A stretch of DNA of 64,000 nucleotides from Podospora pseudoanserina (lineage: Eukaryota > Ascomycota > Sordariomycetes > Sordariales > Podosporaceae), in assembly GCF_035222485.1 (NCBI RefSeq), contig NW_026946671.1:1674001-1738000 (forward strand). Reading direction: 5' to 3'. The stretch's first letter is position 1; each line of letters starts with the position of its first letter. Shown piece after piece: positions 34,839 to 49,900 of this stretch. The translations under genes were made by a program, and so were the position numbers. The notes beneath the pieces are model-generated. The model made no database searches and was not told where the DNA came from. It saw only the letters and a list, made by a program, of their open reading frames with translations.

Positions 34839-34908
34839 AACCTTATAATATAATATATAATACATTACTAATTACGTTAGAATCGTAGGTTCGATTTTTA
34901 TCGAGGTT
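34839..34908 (+). ncRNA. tRNA-like sequence (unit 1) of element III, 70 nt
   Basis: Acceptor AACCTTA/CGAGGTT, T-loop TTCGATT, B-box core GGTTCGA. Six T follow at the 3' end. The anticodon region can fold as TTCTA/TAGAA with one bulged base and loop ATTACGT. Spacing to the previous unit (137 bp) is close to that in elements I and II. Confidence 0.6.
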
Positions 34909-34909
34909 T

Positions 34910-34950
34910 TTTACGTTTAGAAAAACCTAATAAGTTTTTCTGAACGTAAA
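34910..34950. terminator. 17-bp-stem hairpin after the tRNA-like pair of element III
   Basis: TTTACGTTTAGAAAAAC (34910-34926) pairs with GTTTTTCTGAACGTAAA (34934-34950), with one wobble and a 7-nt loop. It sits between the end of the chromodomain and the convergent tRNA-like transcript. It could end or process either transcript. The same structure is present in weaker form at 11032-11065. Confidence 0.6.
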
Positions 34951-34989
34951 TATCTTTTACTTAGTCAGATTTTAATCGGTCAAAATATT

Positions 34990-37900
34990 ATCAATAAAAC
35001 GGTTTTTACTTCTTTAAATAAATAAAATTTACTTTTAATGCCATAAATTATTTATAAATTAATATGTTAATTAATTAATTAAATATTCTAATTAACCTTT
35101 GTTAAACCTTAAATCTAATATTTTTGGTATATCATATTTTTTTTCTTTATTTTCCGTTATTTTTTATATGTTAATTTTACTTACTAAGAATATCGATTTT
35201 AAAAGTAAAGTATAAAAAGTATATAACCCTAAATCTATTATATTAGGTAAATTTAATTCGAATACTATTCTTAATATCTTTCTTTTAACCTTAAATGGAC
35301 CTACTCTCCTATAATGTTGCTTCTTATTAGGTTTCAAATATATATATTAATATAAAAGGGAATACTATATCTCCTCCTTTAAAGCGAGGTCCCTCGCACC
35401 TTTTAGTATTATATATAATATTTCCGTATCCTTCCCTTTATAAATTCCAATTCTATTTTACATTTATTATAAAATATGTACAATATACTTGCCTTAACCC
35501 TAGCCTTAGGTACCTCTACGTCTAGTCCCAACCGTAGGTTTGCTTTATATTTAAAACTTATAAAAAACGGCGTAGCGTTAATCGTCTCTATTAGCGATAT
35601 ATTTTATATTAACTATACCGTAATTAATAGTTTAACTTAATTGTTTTATTTAAAATTAATATACTTCTATAAATACTATTTATAATTTAATTAAACCGTT
35701 CCGTTTAAGTATTTGCTTAAAGGTAATAGACCGAGAATACTTACTTTATTACCTTTAGTTTCGTTATTAACAGATTCTAAAATTTCGATATATATTTAGT
35801 ATTTCGATCTATAATAAACTCCTTTAACTATATATGTATTATCATGATGTACCGTAACACTATATCCATTAATTACTTTACCGATTAAGTCTCTTTATAT
35901 AAAAAAATATATTTACTTCGTAAGTTTATCAATTACTATTAATACACTATTATACTTCACGCCGGTTACTATATTTTTTAACTTCAGTAATTTAATAATA
36001 AAGTATTTAATAATTAAACTCTATAGTCGCTCTACTATTAATAATAACTTTAAAACTCTAGAACCTTTATGCTCCGTAACCTTCATTCTTTCATAAATAT
36101 AATATAATTAAATTATTTCCTTAATGTCGTCCTTAATCTTTAAGTAATGAAATCATTACTAAAAAAATTTCAAAATTTTTACGATACTTATAGATTTTCC
36201 GAACTTCGATCCGTAAATTTTAATTCTTAATACCGTCCTGAAATTTAACTTTATATATATTTGATTTTTAAACTATAGTCTTCCCTAATTTTTTTTAAAT
36301 ACTTTATAACTTTAATCTTTCCTTCTAGTATTACTCCTTAATATCGTTACTTAACTTTCCTTAATATCTATGAAAAATAATTGATTTATAAAATACTATA
36401 TAATACTGTATTTATAACTTCAGTAAATACTTAAATGTACCGTTTAGCATTTCTTTAAATAATAATAGTAACTCTTTAAATATATCCTTATAATAGTTAG
36501 CTCACCGGCTAAGTATGCCGACTCTAATATTCTTTATACTTTTTTATAATTATTTTAAAAATTAGATTCCGAAAAAAACTCTAACTATTATATTTACCGT
36601 ACGTTAAGGACCTTAGTAATACTAAAATATCGTAGGTTTTTCTAATCCGTGTAGACCTATACTTTATAGGTAGTACTATCAAAATATAGCCTTTATTCGT
36701 TAAACATTTCGATCATAGTAAATAACTTTTTATTATAGATTAAGTAGTTCTAATATACCCCCTCTGAGCTTCTTTAAAAAAAAGGCTATTAAGTATAGCT
36801 TTTTATTATTGTTTACTATTTTAACTATTTATAAAGTTCATAGTGTAATATATTAATTTTAATATCGAATAATCGATTAGGGTTTAATAATTTAAGTACC
36901 GGATCCTTGAAAATAACCTCCTTTAACGCCTAAAAGGCTTATTTTTTTACCCTTACTAAAACTCTATATTTTCTATTTAAATAATTAAGTAATTACGCGA
37001 GACTTCCGTACCTTTAAGTAAATATTAAATAGAAATTTCTACATTTTAAAAATTCTTCAATATATATGTACCATTATAGCGTAAGTGAATCTTTGATTGT
37101 TATAGTTTTTCTAGGTTTCCATACGAACCTTATTTAGCGATATTAAATATCCTAAATTTTCTATTTTTTATACGTAGAACTCGCTCCGTTCTATATTAAT
37201 TAAAAGTCCGGCTCCGTATAACGCGTCGAGCATTCTTTGTTCATACCACTTATATTTCTCTGAAGTTTATAAATAAATAACAACATTATCACGATAATAT
37301 ATTACTATTCTATTAAAGTACTTCCGGATTATATAATTAATAAAAAATTAAAACGGTATAAACATATTAATTAACCGAAATCATATCACGAAATACACGA
37401 CATAACTATAGAGTATACTAAACACTATTTTTTATTTATTTATTTCTTTCCTTAATCCGTATATAAGTGTACGCCAAAAATATGTTTAAACGTATAAAGT
37501 ATTATACCTTAATTAATTAACTTATAATTTAAATATTATAAAAAACGGATAACTTTTTATTATTATTTTGTTACTTAATATGTAATAGTCTATATATAAT
37601 CATGAATTACCGTCCTTTTCTGGTAGCAAAGATATAGGGTATCCTATTAGTAACATGAATTCTTAAAATATCTTTTTTTATTTATAACTCCTTACTTTAG
37701 TTATCGTTAATACAATAAACTTTAAATATTTTTAGTGTAATTTTGTCTTTTAATTTAATCTTATAGTTTACGGTCTTTAATAATATAAAGTCTCTTAATT
37801 ATTTCCGCCTAACTTTCTCCTATATTTTATCTTTTACTTCTCTAGTATTTTCTCGTATTTATATCTAATAACAATTCTTCTATTTAATTATTAACTTGGG

Positions 37901-39853
37901 TACCTTTCCCTAATAGTACCGCTTAGCTTTCTCCCGTAAATATAATATATAATTTATAGTTAAGTACTATCTTAATATTAACTTTTTTTGAAAAAAAAAA
38001 ACAATATTATCGTCTATACTCCTACCGTCCGTATATTTGAGGTAGTATTTCGTATATTTTAAAACGAACTATATTAACTAAAGATTACACTTTAGTTTAA
38101 CCGGGTCCTAAACCTTTTATAAAATATAACTATTTATTTTTTTAGGCTTTTTTTTACTTTACTAGTATCTTTCTAACTAACTATAACTTACTTTCTTTCC
38201 CAACCATACATACTAACTAATAATTGTATAGCGATTTACTTTAATATCACTCTATATATCCGTATATAATATACTAGAACTAAAGTACTTTCCGGTACTC
38301 TGGGTATTTAAAATAAAGTTATACTATATCTCCTTTGTAGGATAAGTACCGTATAAGTATAAATATATTTCTTAGTTATTTCGAGATCCTAATATTAATA
38401 ATATTTTTATCTTTCAAGTATTTTGTTTAAATTCTTATAAACAAATTATATAAACTCTATTTCTGTTAAGATAATAAATTAATATTTACCGTACTACTCT
38501 TTTAGGACCGTTTACCGGGTAAATCCTCCTTATTGTATAGGGTTATTATCTTTAATAACTTCTATAATAATTTCCATAATAATTCGTACTACTTAATCCT
38601 ATAGTACCTATAGCTAAAGATCTTCTTCGTACTCCGCCTTTAGCCTTTCTATTATTTCCCATAGCTCCTGGAACTCTACTTCCTTTTATTTGGCGTACTA
38701 GTTAGAATCTTCCTTAAAGCTTACCGTTTTACTTTACTAATACCCGATAATTATAGCCTCTATAACCTTTGGTCCCTTCGATATAGTAATTAATATAATT
38801 TCCTTTTCTTATTCAAATCTCCTAAGTACCCTATAATCCTTTTTAAAATATTGTACTTTACTGTAATTAAAATACTTAAGGTTGTCTTTAGTCCCGGCCT
38901 TATAGCTTTTAATAATATATAATATTAACGTTTATCGGTCTTAGATATACAATACCGAAGTAATTAATATTAAAGTATATTTACTTATACTTATCGTTAA
39001 ATAATTATTATTAAAGTATCCATTACTATTACTATTATTGTAACCCTAATTATTACCTTTTTTCTCCGTACCACACTAAAATTACCAATAGTCCATCTAT
39101 ATAGTTATAGTAATATACTTATCGATAACATCGGCCCTCCATTTTTTATATCATTTATCATTTAGTTTTTCCTTAAAGTTGTTATAAAAGAGCTATATTA
39201 ACCCTTTATCGTTAATAGTATTATAAAAACTATCGGTCTTAAATGGAACCGCGTAATAAATTCTTAAACGCGTTTAACGTAAGTTTACGAACCTCTTTTC
39301 TACGTACCTTGCCTTATCGTACTCCCTCAATACTTCCTTAACTTTAATCTTAAAAATATAATCACTTTTAACTCTTTTATAGTAATTTTCTTTTTTTCCG
39401 ACTTTACTTTATAATAATTATTAAGGATAAGCTCGAATTATATAAAAGCCCTATCTTTCAGTCCAATAACTGCGAAAATCACTTTCGAATCGACTCTTTA
39501 CTAATAAATTACTCAAAATATTAACGAAACTAGATTTTAAGCTAGATTTAAATCCCTCTAAGTTTTACCTTTTCTCCTCTATAGCGCTTCGGTACTTAAA
39601 ACTTAACGGTCGATTTACATAATGTTAAAATAACGAAAATCTAATTCCGGATTTATTAAGCTTCGTCCTCGAACTCTTTAAAAATATTTAATAACCTACT
39701 CTACGGTAAAGGATATAGGTCTAGTTGTAAAAAAAAGTCCCTCGTTACCTAGGTTAGGCGGGACGCCTCCTATTTAAACGTTTTTAGGTCCGGCTATAAT
39801 AGTAAAAAAACACCTTAACTTATTTATAATACAGTTAAAGTAAATATATAACG
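34990..39853 (-). pseudogene. gag-pol remnant of element III
   Basis: On the minus strand, RNase H begins EVIFKDPVLKLLNPN (near 36930). The RT end reads YGAGLLINIERSEFY (near 37200). The chromodomain reads YDIPKILDLRFNKG and LEYLIN (35148-35090). The order RT-RNase H-integrase-chromodomain is standard for chromoviruses. Stops are RIP-type, and no product can be made. Confidence 0.85.
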
Positions 39854-40202
39854 TATAACGAACCCCTACCCCTATCCAGTACCTCTAAAAGAGATACTAA
39901 TTAAAGTATATCTAAGTAATCCTAGTTCGGTATAGCTAAATAATATATAAGAATAACTGATTTTAATTACAATAGTTTAAATACTAACGATTATAACTTA
40001 TAATTAATATATATTGCGGAACTATCTATCTATACTAGCCAGTTCCTCCGTACCTGGATCTATCTTCTAATCCCTAGATCCATGGATCTATCTCCCAAAT
40101 CCTAGATCCCCTGGCCCGTGTTATCTCCTGCCCCACAGGCCCCACTTATCCGTTGCTCCAGTCCTACTGCTCCGGGCGACCCCGCTCTTCTGAACCGTGA
40201 CA
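39854..40202 (-). repeat. 5' LTR of element III (U3 with GGATCTAGG repeats)
   Basis: 349 bp in reverse; starts TATAACGAACC and ends CCGTGACA unmutated. The U3 contains three or more near-copies of a GGATCTAGG-type unit. The TATA-like box found in other family-L LTRs is replaced here by CCAGGTACGGAGGAACTGG (minus strand). Confidence 0.88.
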
Positions 40203-43200
40203 AAAAAGGAATATATTTATTTCTCGGATTTGAGAATATATTTCCGTCCCTTTCAAACTATTATAATTAATAACTTAATAACCTCCTAATTTCGTCTTCA
40301 AACAACTGTAGGGGCCCACTCTATTTTATAAAACTAAACATATAATTAAATACAAGATATATTATTAACGATTTTCAATAATTATAAATGAAAGGTCAGG
40401 TAATTACGAGCTCTAAAAAACGGTAAGTCTATTATTATAGAAGTATAGAACCTAAAGGAGCTCGCTACCCCATTTTATGATTAAGCACTATTTAAATATA
40501 CTACTAAACTTAAATCCTTTATAGTTAAAGAAATGCTTTTATTATATGTATTTCTTTCATTAGTAGTAATTAAAGCTAACGGAAATCAAAGAGGGAAGTA
40601 AACAAGGAAATTAGTAAGGATCTAAAAAGAAATCAAAATGTACTTAATAAACTCAATACTTTCTGTAGGCCCCTCCTTCTCTATTGTTTCTTACGTACCT
40701 TCTAATTAAACTTATAACTTACAACCATTTTTACATAAATTATCTATAATTTCATTACTTTTGTCCTTATAATACCCATAGTTTTATAGTCTCTATAGTA
40801 ACGATTTTTTCTTTAGGCTTTTACTATACTTAGGTTCTTTTTTTACGATAGGAAATACTTCCTAAGAATAAATATAATAATATTCTAAAACCTAAAAATT
40901 ATACTCTCAAGCCCCGCCCTCTTTACCGTTAATATAACCTTCTTACTTTAATATTAAAGTTATAACCAAAGGCATAATAAATATAAAGTAATAGATAAAA
41001 GATAATATCCATTTGATCCTCCTTTTAATCCTTTAGCGAATCGATATAAACAAAAATGCTATTAATTACGTTATAAATATTTATTACTTAGTATTTTCTA
41101 TTCTTAGTATTTATAAGGAGGACTTAATATCGTTGGTTAGAAATATTATAGTAGTTACTATATAAAAAACGGTTCATTATTAACCCTTTTATAATAGGCT
41201 TAAAAGGCTTTTAAAGATTTATATATAACGCTCGAAAAGTTCTTGAAAAAGAATATTAAAAAGCGTGAATAAAGGTTAAACTGGTAATTTACTATTTAAC
41301 TTTTAAATCACTATAAACGTTATATGTTATTAAATAAATGAAGTATTGTAAATATTTTAAATATAAGTCCGAGTAAAAAAACTTACTAATTTTAAATTAA
41401 AAAAAGTATTTAACAATATCAATCAAAGATTATTCTACGAAAATAATATTAATTTAATCGGTCGTCTTTCTATAGTATAATATCCTGAGTCGGTAATTAA
41501 GTTAAGACTAGAACGAATAAGCTAAAAAGTATTATTACTTTAAAAAATGAAAATACCGCGCAGGGGACTGAAGCTATTAACCCTATCAATATTTTCTAGA
41601 TATATTCTTTACATAATCTTTCTAGTGAGAATACTGGAAGGACCGAATTTTTTAATGATAATAAAAGGTTTTACAAACATAATTAAAAGGAAATAATATA
41701 GAATATAATTTATAATCAAACGATAATTGGGAAGGAAGCAAGGAATGTACATGAAAAAGTAAGGAGGGAAAAAAGCCTTTTTATATTTATTTATAACAGT
41801 TATAATTAGTTATATATTTTTATAATTTTATTGAGTTTATCTTCCCTTTTCTAATTAAATTTACATAGTTAGTAAATTTTTAAATTTTTCTATTTACTTA
41901 ATTTATAAAATAAACTTATGAAATAATTATATAAATAGTTTAAGAGAGAAAAACCGCTTTTTCCAGTGTCTTCTTTATTAACAATTACGAAACTGATTAT
42001 ATAATTCTTTTTTCCGGTTATAAATACCTATATTAATTGTCCTTACGCCCGTTTATTTTTTATTCTTTTAAACTCATTAACCGGTTCCTAACAATATGTA
42101 TTTCTCTTGGAAAAAACCTATTACTTTATCAAATTATACGGTCAATAACTTTACTATTTAAATATTTATAACCCTTTTTATCAAAGACCTTCCTAAATAA
42201 GTTGAGGAAGGCCTTAGCTTTATTATATATAATTAGTCCGAGATTATTATAAACCCTCTTTAAAAACCTTTACATATTACCTTTAGTAATCGTCCTCTTA
42301 ATTTTACCCGTACTTCTAAAAATTAGCGTCTTATTTATAAAAGGTAGGTTCAAAGTTAGTATTTTCTTATATTTACGACTTTACTATACCTATAGGTATT
42401 AATATCTATTATAATATTTCTCTCCCCTATTCAACTACTGTTTTATACTTTACAGTTTTTCTTATGAATCTTAAATACGTAACTACTTCCCTTTACTTTA
42501 AATAATTTTTCCTAAATCGAATACAAAAAGAACGTAAAAAACCATAGTAAATACTATTTTAAAAATATTAACATAAATAAAATTATTAAATATATTTTGA
42601 AGTATTATTAGCGAAATTAAGTAAACGGATTTTTATCAAACGGTTTAATAAATAATTTTTGGGGCCGTTAGCTTTCCAAAATTATGAAGTCAGGTCATTA
42701 CTCTAAAGGATTAATTATTTAAACTACCGGGTAATTATAGATAGTATCGCTTTACTTAACTTAAACCGATATTAATATATTAGGTTTAGTTATATTAATT
42801 TATATAATACGAATCATTAAAACTATTACCGGTCTTTTATAATATTCCCCTATCAAACTAACATTAAAGTAAAATACTTATATATCGATTATATAAAAAG
42901 AAAAGAGTTTGATTGCAAGTATAAAAATCATTAAAATGTAAATCTTTCTTATTTGTAGTGTAGTATTAATAAAAATAATTCTTGTTTTAAAACTTTTAAT
43001 AGTAATAAACTATTGAAATCAAATTTTAATACCGTAAACTTAATTCTTAATATTAAAAAAGTCGATCATGACTAGGAGTTAAAAAAAATAGTAGGTTAAG
43101 CATGAAGAGTTTAGAAAATAATAAATAAATAACAAGAAATAGTCTTGCTTTACTTTAAGTCAAACGGAGGAATTCAAAGAGAGGAAGGTACAGAAAAAAC

Positions 43201-43754
43201 CAAATATTTATAAAAGTTTTTATAAAATTATTTGTACCCTAAAAACCTATTTTCCTTAGTGTTTCTCCTTCTTTTAAAAATAAATAGTTGTAGTAGTATT
43301 ATTTTTATTGATTTAAACCTAATTAAAGAAGAAAAGAATATAAAACCAATTACCTCCCTTAATATTTTTCTTTCGTTTAAATATAAAAGGCTCTAAGAAG
43401 TCTATTTTATAATATAAATTTTAAATTCTTCACACAAAAATAAGTATCATAACGGCATTATTATTATTTCCCCCTAAATACCTAAAATACCCTGATATTT
43501 ATTTTTGTTTGAAACTACCTTTATACTTTTCCCTTTCTTATATCTCTTCTATACCTTAATATTCTTCCGTTCTATTTTAATTTTCCCTCAAATTATTATC
43601 TTCTCCCCTATCTCTTCAACTAGTTCTTTTTTGAAATATTTATGTTTTATGATATTTGTATCTTTTTCATTTTATTTTTAAGTGTTTATTTGATTCTCTG
43701 TAACTCAAACTGTATATCTATCTTCTTTTTAACTATAGACATATTCTCAACCTA

Positions 43755-43940
43755 AAAAAACTTTTTAGTTTGTTTAAAATATAAGAGACTCAAAATGGTG
43801 TTGCATTAGCATCTTTAAAATAATAAATATTACTTAGTTCGACTTTTTTTACCTTAAAAGCACCATGCCAACGTTACCACAATCTTGTTACTATACTTAA
43901 CTTTCTATTTGTTTTATATGTTAGTATTAAATCACCACTT
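43755..43940 (-). pseudogene. Integrase C-terminal (GPY/F) domain, left family-M element
   Basis: The frame shows GDLILTYKTNRK, then LW-stop-RWHGAFKVKKVELSN, NATPF and LNKLKKFF. This is the usual ending of Ty3/Gypsy integrases (GDLVL..., RW-GP-x-V, G-N-RLK-F). Only two stops interrupt about 60 codons, so this is the best-preserved coding stretch of the arm. Confidence 0.8.
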
Positions 43941-46900
43941 TTAATTTTATTACTGTTAGGCCTAATACTATAAATGCCTTTCCTATTCTTTCTTACTATA
44001 CCTTTTATCTTACTATACCAATCTTTTTAAATAATAAAGTTAGATTCATCTCTTAGGGTTCGAACAATCTCACCCTTACCTTTATTCAAATTACGATTAC
44101 TTTTTCCGTTTAATATTTCCCTAATTTATTAACACTAATCATTGCCACCCAATAGCATTTTACAATAGTAAATCTTTCTTAATTAACGTAATAAACCTCA
44201 TTTATATTTTAAAAAAATTTCTATTTATCAATACTTTAGATTATAATCTTAATAATGGATAATACATAAAAGAGCTATTACTTTGACTTTTTCTCCATCC
44301 TAATAACTATTTCTAATAATACTAATACAATTAAAATGTAACTAAACTCCGTTACTTTATTTACTTTCATACTATAACAGAAGATTGATTGTATTCCGGA
44401 ACACTTCCAACCTCTTTATCATTTTAATAGCGTTTTTTTAAATTTAAGTCCGTCGTCTACTACTACAATCAAAGGGAAACCCTATTTAAGGATAGGATCG
44501 TAGAAAAGAACATCTTCACTCTAAAAACCTTACTTAAAGTTAAAACGTTCCTTTTTCAAGTACTTAATTAAATTCTCCCTCGCCTTTAAAAGTAGGTTTT
44601 TTTCCCTAAAGCTATGAATAAAAATCAAATATTTAAATACTACTTGATAAATAGAAGAATTAAAAGCTCAATATAAAATAATAATTTTCCTAGCGCTTCA
44701 AGCTTGAATATTAATATATATACCCTTCTAATAATAGTTTTCTCCTATTCGGGTATACTAAATTGTCGTCCTCTATAGCTCATTTCGTTATAACATATAT
44801 TAAAGACTTCTTTTATCTGATTCGACGATTAATAATTTTTCCAGGGAGAAAGCCTCCTTTATTTATCTTAAAAATAATACTTTATCTTTAACAACTATTT
44901 TCAAAGTAATATTTTGAATAGTTTAAATTTTACACTTCGTTCTAACGTTTAATTCTGTATGATTAAAAGGAACTCAGCGATCGTATCAAAGTCAAGAAAC
45001 TATAGTGTATTTAAGTAGGGGCCTTAATTAATAATTTCATTTCTTTTTCTAAATATTCACTCGCTAAATACTTACGTTAACCGTTTTATTAATATTTATT
45101 TTCAATTCTTTTTCCCTTTACTTAAAGGGGCTAAATAGATGTTTCGATAGTATGTTCGCTATGAAGATTTTATAGAAATATACATAATCATGGTCGAAAA
45201 GTCTAATCTATTTTAATTATTTCATAATTAAAGTACCAAAATTGCTCTTTATTACACCATGGAGCTAGTAAACCATTACTTAAATATCTATTTTTACCGT
45301 AGAGTACACCCTAAAAATACTTTCTAAATTTCTTCAAAATATATAATAATCCTTTTAATTCTCTTTTAATAGAACTATACTTTTATTTAACTAGGCTTTA
45401 AAGATTATTTTAAAACCGATAAAGGTACCTGTTCTATTAAAGTTTATTTATTCAATTACTGCCCTTTACTTTATTAAATTCGTATTAGAAATTATAAAGA
45501 CTTTACTAAAACATCCGTTATTAAGTATAAAAAAAACTACATACTGTACTTTTATCATTCAAAAGTAAAATACTTAATTATACCTTATTACCTTCTATTT
45601 ATTCCTATCCTATATCTTTCTTTATTAATATATAAAGCGGAGTTAGAATTAAATGAAAGAGAGGTACCTATAGCCGATAGTAATAAGTAATCCCTACGAA
45701 AGTAAAAACACTTTTAAAATTATAGTAGATTCGTTATTCCTTTACTTTTATTACTTGTATTTCATTAGGGAGGCGTCCGTCCAGTATATAGCAATAATTC
45801 AAAATAATGGTTTTCCGTTTATATTAAGGGATTTTATAGTTATAATTATAGTTTCCATAAATTTATAGCTACGTAAAACTATATTAATATTCATTAAATA
45901 CTTTAGGACCTACGTCTTAACTCCTAACCTTTCTTTTTTATTATTAAAATCCTACTTTAGCCTTTTTACTAAATTTATATTCACGTATAACCAACCGATA
46001 TACCTATAGAATAACATTTTGAAAGAATTTAATTACAGCTTTTTTAATTCGCCTATAAAGTTAATAGGCTTTCAAAGTAAGGTATATACCTTAAATAAAC
46101 CGATAAGTATCGCGAAGGTAATAAAGCTACGGCTCGTTAAAGCTAGTTTAATTGAATTATATTAAAGAAAAGATTAAGTAAAAGAGTAGAAAAGTAGTTT
46201 ATAAAGTCCTCGTTAAACTCTTTAATATTGGATACAGTAGAAGTATTATGCTACGTAATTTTATTATGATTTAAAACATTATTATTAAATGGAAGATCCT
46301 ATCCTTTTTCTTTGTTTTTAACTAATACCACGGTAAGGACTATTTATTTTAATGATATTTTTCTTAGTTCGTTCCTTAAAGAATTTAATATTTCTTCCTA
46401 TATATAGTTTTAGGATCGGGATAAACTTACTTTATTCTATTTTATAAAAATACTTCTAATACTCTGAGTAGAGAAAATGCTTCTAAGGATTTATTAACAA
46501 TCAGTAAAGTCCTATATTAAAGCCGCCTTTATTATAAATATAATATTAATAAATATTTTAATTTTTCAATTTAGCAACGTACTAAACTTCATTTAGTTTA
46601 ATTAATCAGTTATTTTAGAATAAGGTATAGTTTTTTCGTTATTTTTAAAAAATCCAGGAGTTCTAATTTTATTAAATTTTCAATTGCATTATAGAAATTC
46701 TTTAATTACTATCTATTTGTTTTTCTCTTTATTTCGGGTTTCTCTTGAGATTATTGTTATTTAATTTATATTATTAACTAGCTTTATCTTTTTATTTACT
46801 TTTTTATATATTATAGTAAAGACAATAATATCTATATACTTTAATTAAATTTATTCAAATATATAAATATAATATTAAACTTATGTATAATGGTTATTTT

Positions 46901-49900
46901 AATTCTTTAATTAGATAATAGTACTAGAATTAATAATATTAAATATAGACTTATTACAAAGGCCGATAATAGTAGTTATTCTTTCTAAAGATCTTGTTTA
47001 AAATTAAATCTTTCATTATAACTTGTCCTTTTCTAAGTTAAAATAATGATTGTTCGTTTTAGTAATCCCTTATACTTCCCTTTTTCTCTTCCCTTTAATT
47101 ACTACCATTTTCCTTCCCTTACTTTTAGTATCTTTATTTTACTTATTTTATAGGAAATAACATTCACGCTAAATAAAAATTTAATATTACTAAATTTTTT
47201 CCATTGAAAATAAAATTCAACAAAAATATTAAGTTTCGTTATTTAATCCCTTGAATGCTTTATCCCCTTTTTTAACTTGTTTATTACTTACTTAAGTGTA
47301 AAAACCTTTTCACTAACCAACTTGTGAAATACTTATAAAAACTAATGAATGAAAAAATACGATTTCGATCCTTATGATTCTTTTTTATTTTTATTTTATT
47401 AATTACCTCCCTGTTTACTATATGAACCTTAATTAACCCTTCTTTATATAATGTATTTATATTAATTATATTGTCTTTCGTAAAATTAAAAGTAAAGTTT
47501 AGATTTATAAAGACCAGGATACTTAATAATAAATTAAAGAACCTAAAGTTTTCATATTATTAAAGCCTAGGATTTACTTATTAGTATATATAAATCTCTA
47601 GAACGGTTTTTAAATTGTAAACTTATCAATACTGTTAGTAAATAAACTTTTTTGACATTGATTCTATTAATTGGATTATACTTTAACGTTATATTTATCA
47701 TTTTTCAATTTGTTTTAAAGAATTGGGTAAAATAAAATTATAATATAGTAATAAAATATTACTCATTCAAGTACGGGCTCTTAAAAAGACTTATTTATTA
47801 CCGAACAGCTGGCTAACAAGCATAAAAAATATAATCCCAAAGTACTCTTCTGAGCTATTACCTAATTAAGCCTTACCTTTCATAATAATCTTTCTTTCAG
47901 TACCTCCTTCGATTATACTACACTTATTCTCTATTGTAAGCCTTTATAAAGTAAGGATAACCTCTCTTTAATTAAACAAAGGAGTTTTATTATACCTAGC
48001 CGTTTAAAGGTTTATCCGAACTGTACTGATAGTAGAGCCTTCTCCCTCCATAGGACCTCTCTTTTTTTATCCGGGGTACCCTTAAAAGATCTATCTGTAC
48101 TATTTGATTATGTTAGTATTTTATCTATAATTTTTAAATCAATTTTTAATTGGTAAGTAAATATACGTAAAACCCTTTAATCTATCTTTAGTATAAAATT
48201 AATCTAACTATAAACATACTTTTTATTTTTGTTTGTAATATTTAAATAGGGTCGTTTACATTTTCAACAACATTAAGTTACTTCGGATTTTAAGTTTATG
48301 TTAGGTTATTTATATTTTTCTCCGATAAATTCTCGATCTTTACTTTTTTTTAATCTTTACATACCTACCTTTACTTTTACCTTTTATAAATAATTACTCA
48401 AGTACTATACAAATATTCTTAGAATACTTTTTAGTAATTGTTTCTTCACGGAGTAGCGTTACAAAGTATTTTTAATAGTATAACTATTAATTAAATTTTT
48501 GTTGAATAGTATATAAGGTTTGGAATAAAATTAAATTAACTTGATATTTATAACTTTAGTTGCATAAGTGGTTGTTTACTGTTGTCTTGAATGAGAGAAA
48601 TCTCGGGCTCATATATAATATAAATTAAGTTATTAACCTTTCCTTTACGCTACGCTTTCCTTGAAAACTTTTAGTTAGAGTATACTATTTCAACATCACT
48701 ATTCCTAATTAATATATACTTTACTTCCTTTAATATAGTATGATCTTTACCGTTTATTGTGTTTTTTTTAAAAAAAAGAAATATTTCGTCGATTTGATGT
48801 AATAATTAAGTTTATTATATTGACAGTTTTTTTAATGGGAATAGGATTCTTATGGTACTACTTAATTTTTTAAATTAATTATTTTTATTCGTAATGAGGA
48901 AAGCTTTAAAAAGCGAATTTACTTTTTTAATAGGGCTAACACTAAAATTTAAACGGTAAAGTATTTAGCCCTTCAAGTATTAAATATAAATCTTTCTAAT
49001 GCTAAATGTACCGTTGTCCGGTATAAAAAATAGTACATGTCTTTATTTTGAAATTTTATTATATTAGTTCTGTATTTATGATAAGATCAATCGTTATATT
49101 TAGTCATGTACACCCGCTAATTTATTTAAAAGGAATAAGGAGAAATAAAACAATTGCTTTATTTTTTATAGATTTTTCCTTTTATGTTATACTTGTTTTT
49201 CATTATATTATGACTTTATTTAGTTTATATAATAGTAATTATTATATTTAAATAATGTTCGGATTTTCTTTAATATATAAAGGGTATCTTTATACTTTAT
49301 GTAAAAATACTTAATAATTTTTGTTTTGGGTATTTCTTTCTCTTTAATTAATATTCGAGAGGATCATTTAAAATAATTAAAAATAGTCTTTTTCAATTTA
49401 TTAATATTTAAAAAGTGTTTCCCACGTAAAAGTTATTTAATTCCCTAAAAATATTTTTACTTTATTAAGAGTTATGGATTATAAAAAGGTATTAATAAAA
49501 ATTGAACGAAGTTAAAAGGGGTAGGTTTAAGAAAGTTGATACATTTACTGATTTATTTTCATATATCAAAATTATTTTAGGATTTAAATATATAAATCGA
49601 AAAAGTAAATTTTACAACTTGTAACCTTTTTTAGGTATTCTCGAAATGTTTTGGATATTCCGTATAGTATTTCCATTTAAAATTACTTTTAAAATTATTT
49701 TCTTTTAATCAAGAAATTCACGTTAAGGAAACTATATAGGTACTATAGGATAAAGGTTTAACTGATTAAAGGTAAGTGACCCCCAAAAGTAGCGATAGTT
49801 AAAGTATGTTCCAACAAGATAAAGATATTCGGGTTACTAAAATCAATATGTACATTTAAAAAGAGGAATAGTATATTTAATATATCGAATAGGAAATATA

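Larger units (their letters stand above)
33706..40202 (-). mobile_element. Element III: minus-strand family-L chromovirus with LTRs at both ends
   Basis: The 5' LTR is at 39854-40202 and the truncated 3' LTR at 33706-33868. Both carry the same U3 type (GATCTAGGATT units), showing they belong together. Reading leftward: gag region around 38770, RT with the catalytic box as YRDN near 37290, RNase H about 36930-36480, integrase about 36200-35300 and chromodomain 35148-35018. Then come the hairpin, the two tRNA-like sequences, the antisense frame, and the stem-loop next to the 3' LTR. About 0.8 kb is missing between gag and RT compared with elements 0 and IV. No frame is intact. Confidence 0.88.

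Noticed and set aside
49048-49251. 67-codon plus-strand ORF
   Set aside because: AT-rich translation inside a family-M arm, on the antisense strand of that element; the mirrored right arm does not keep it.
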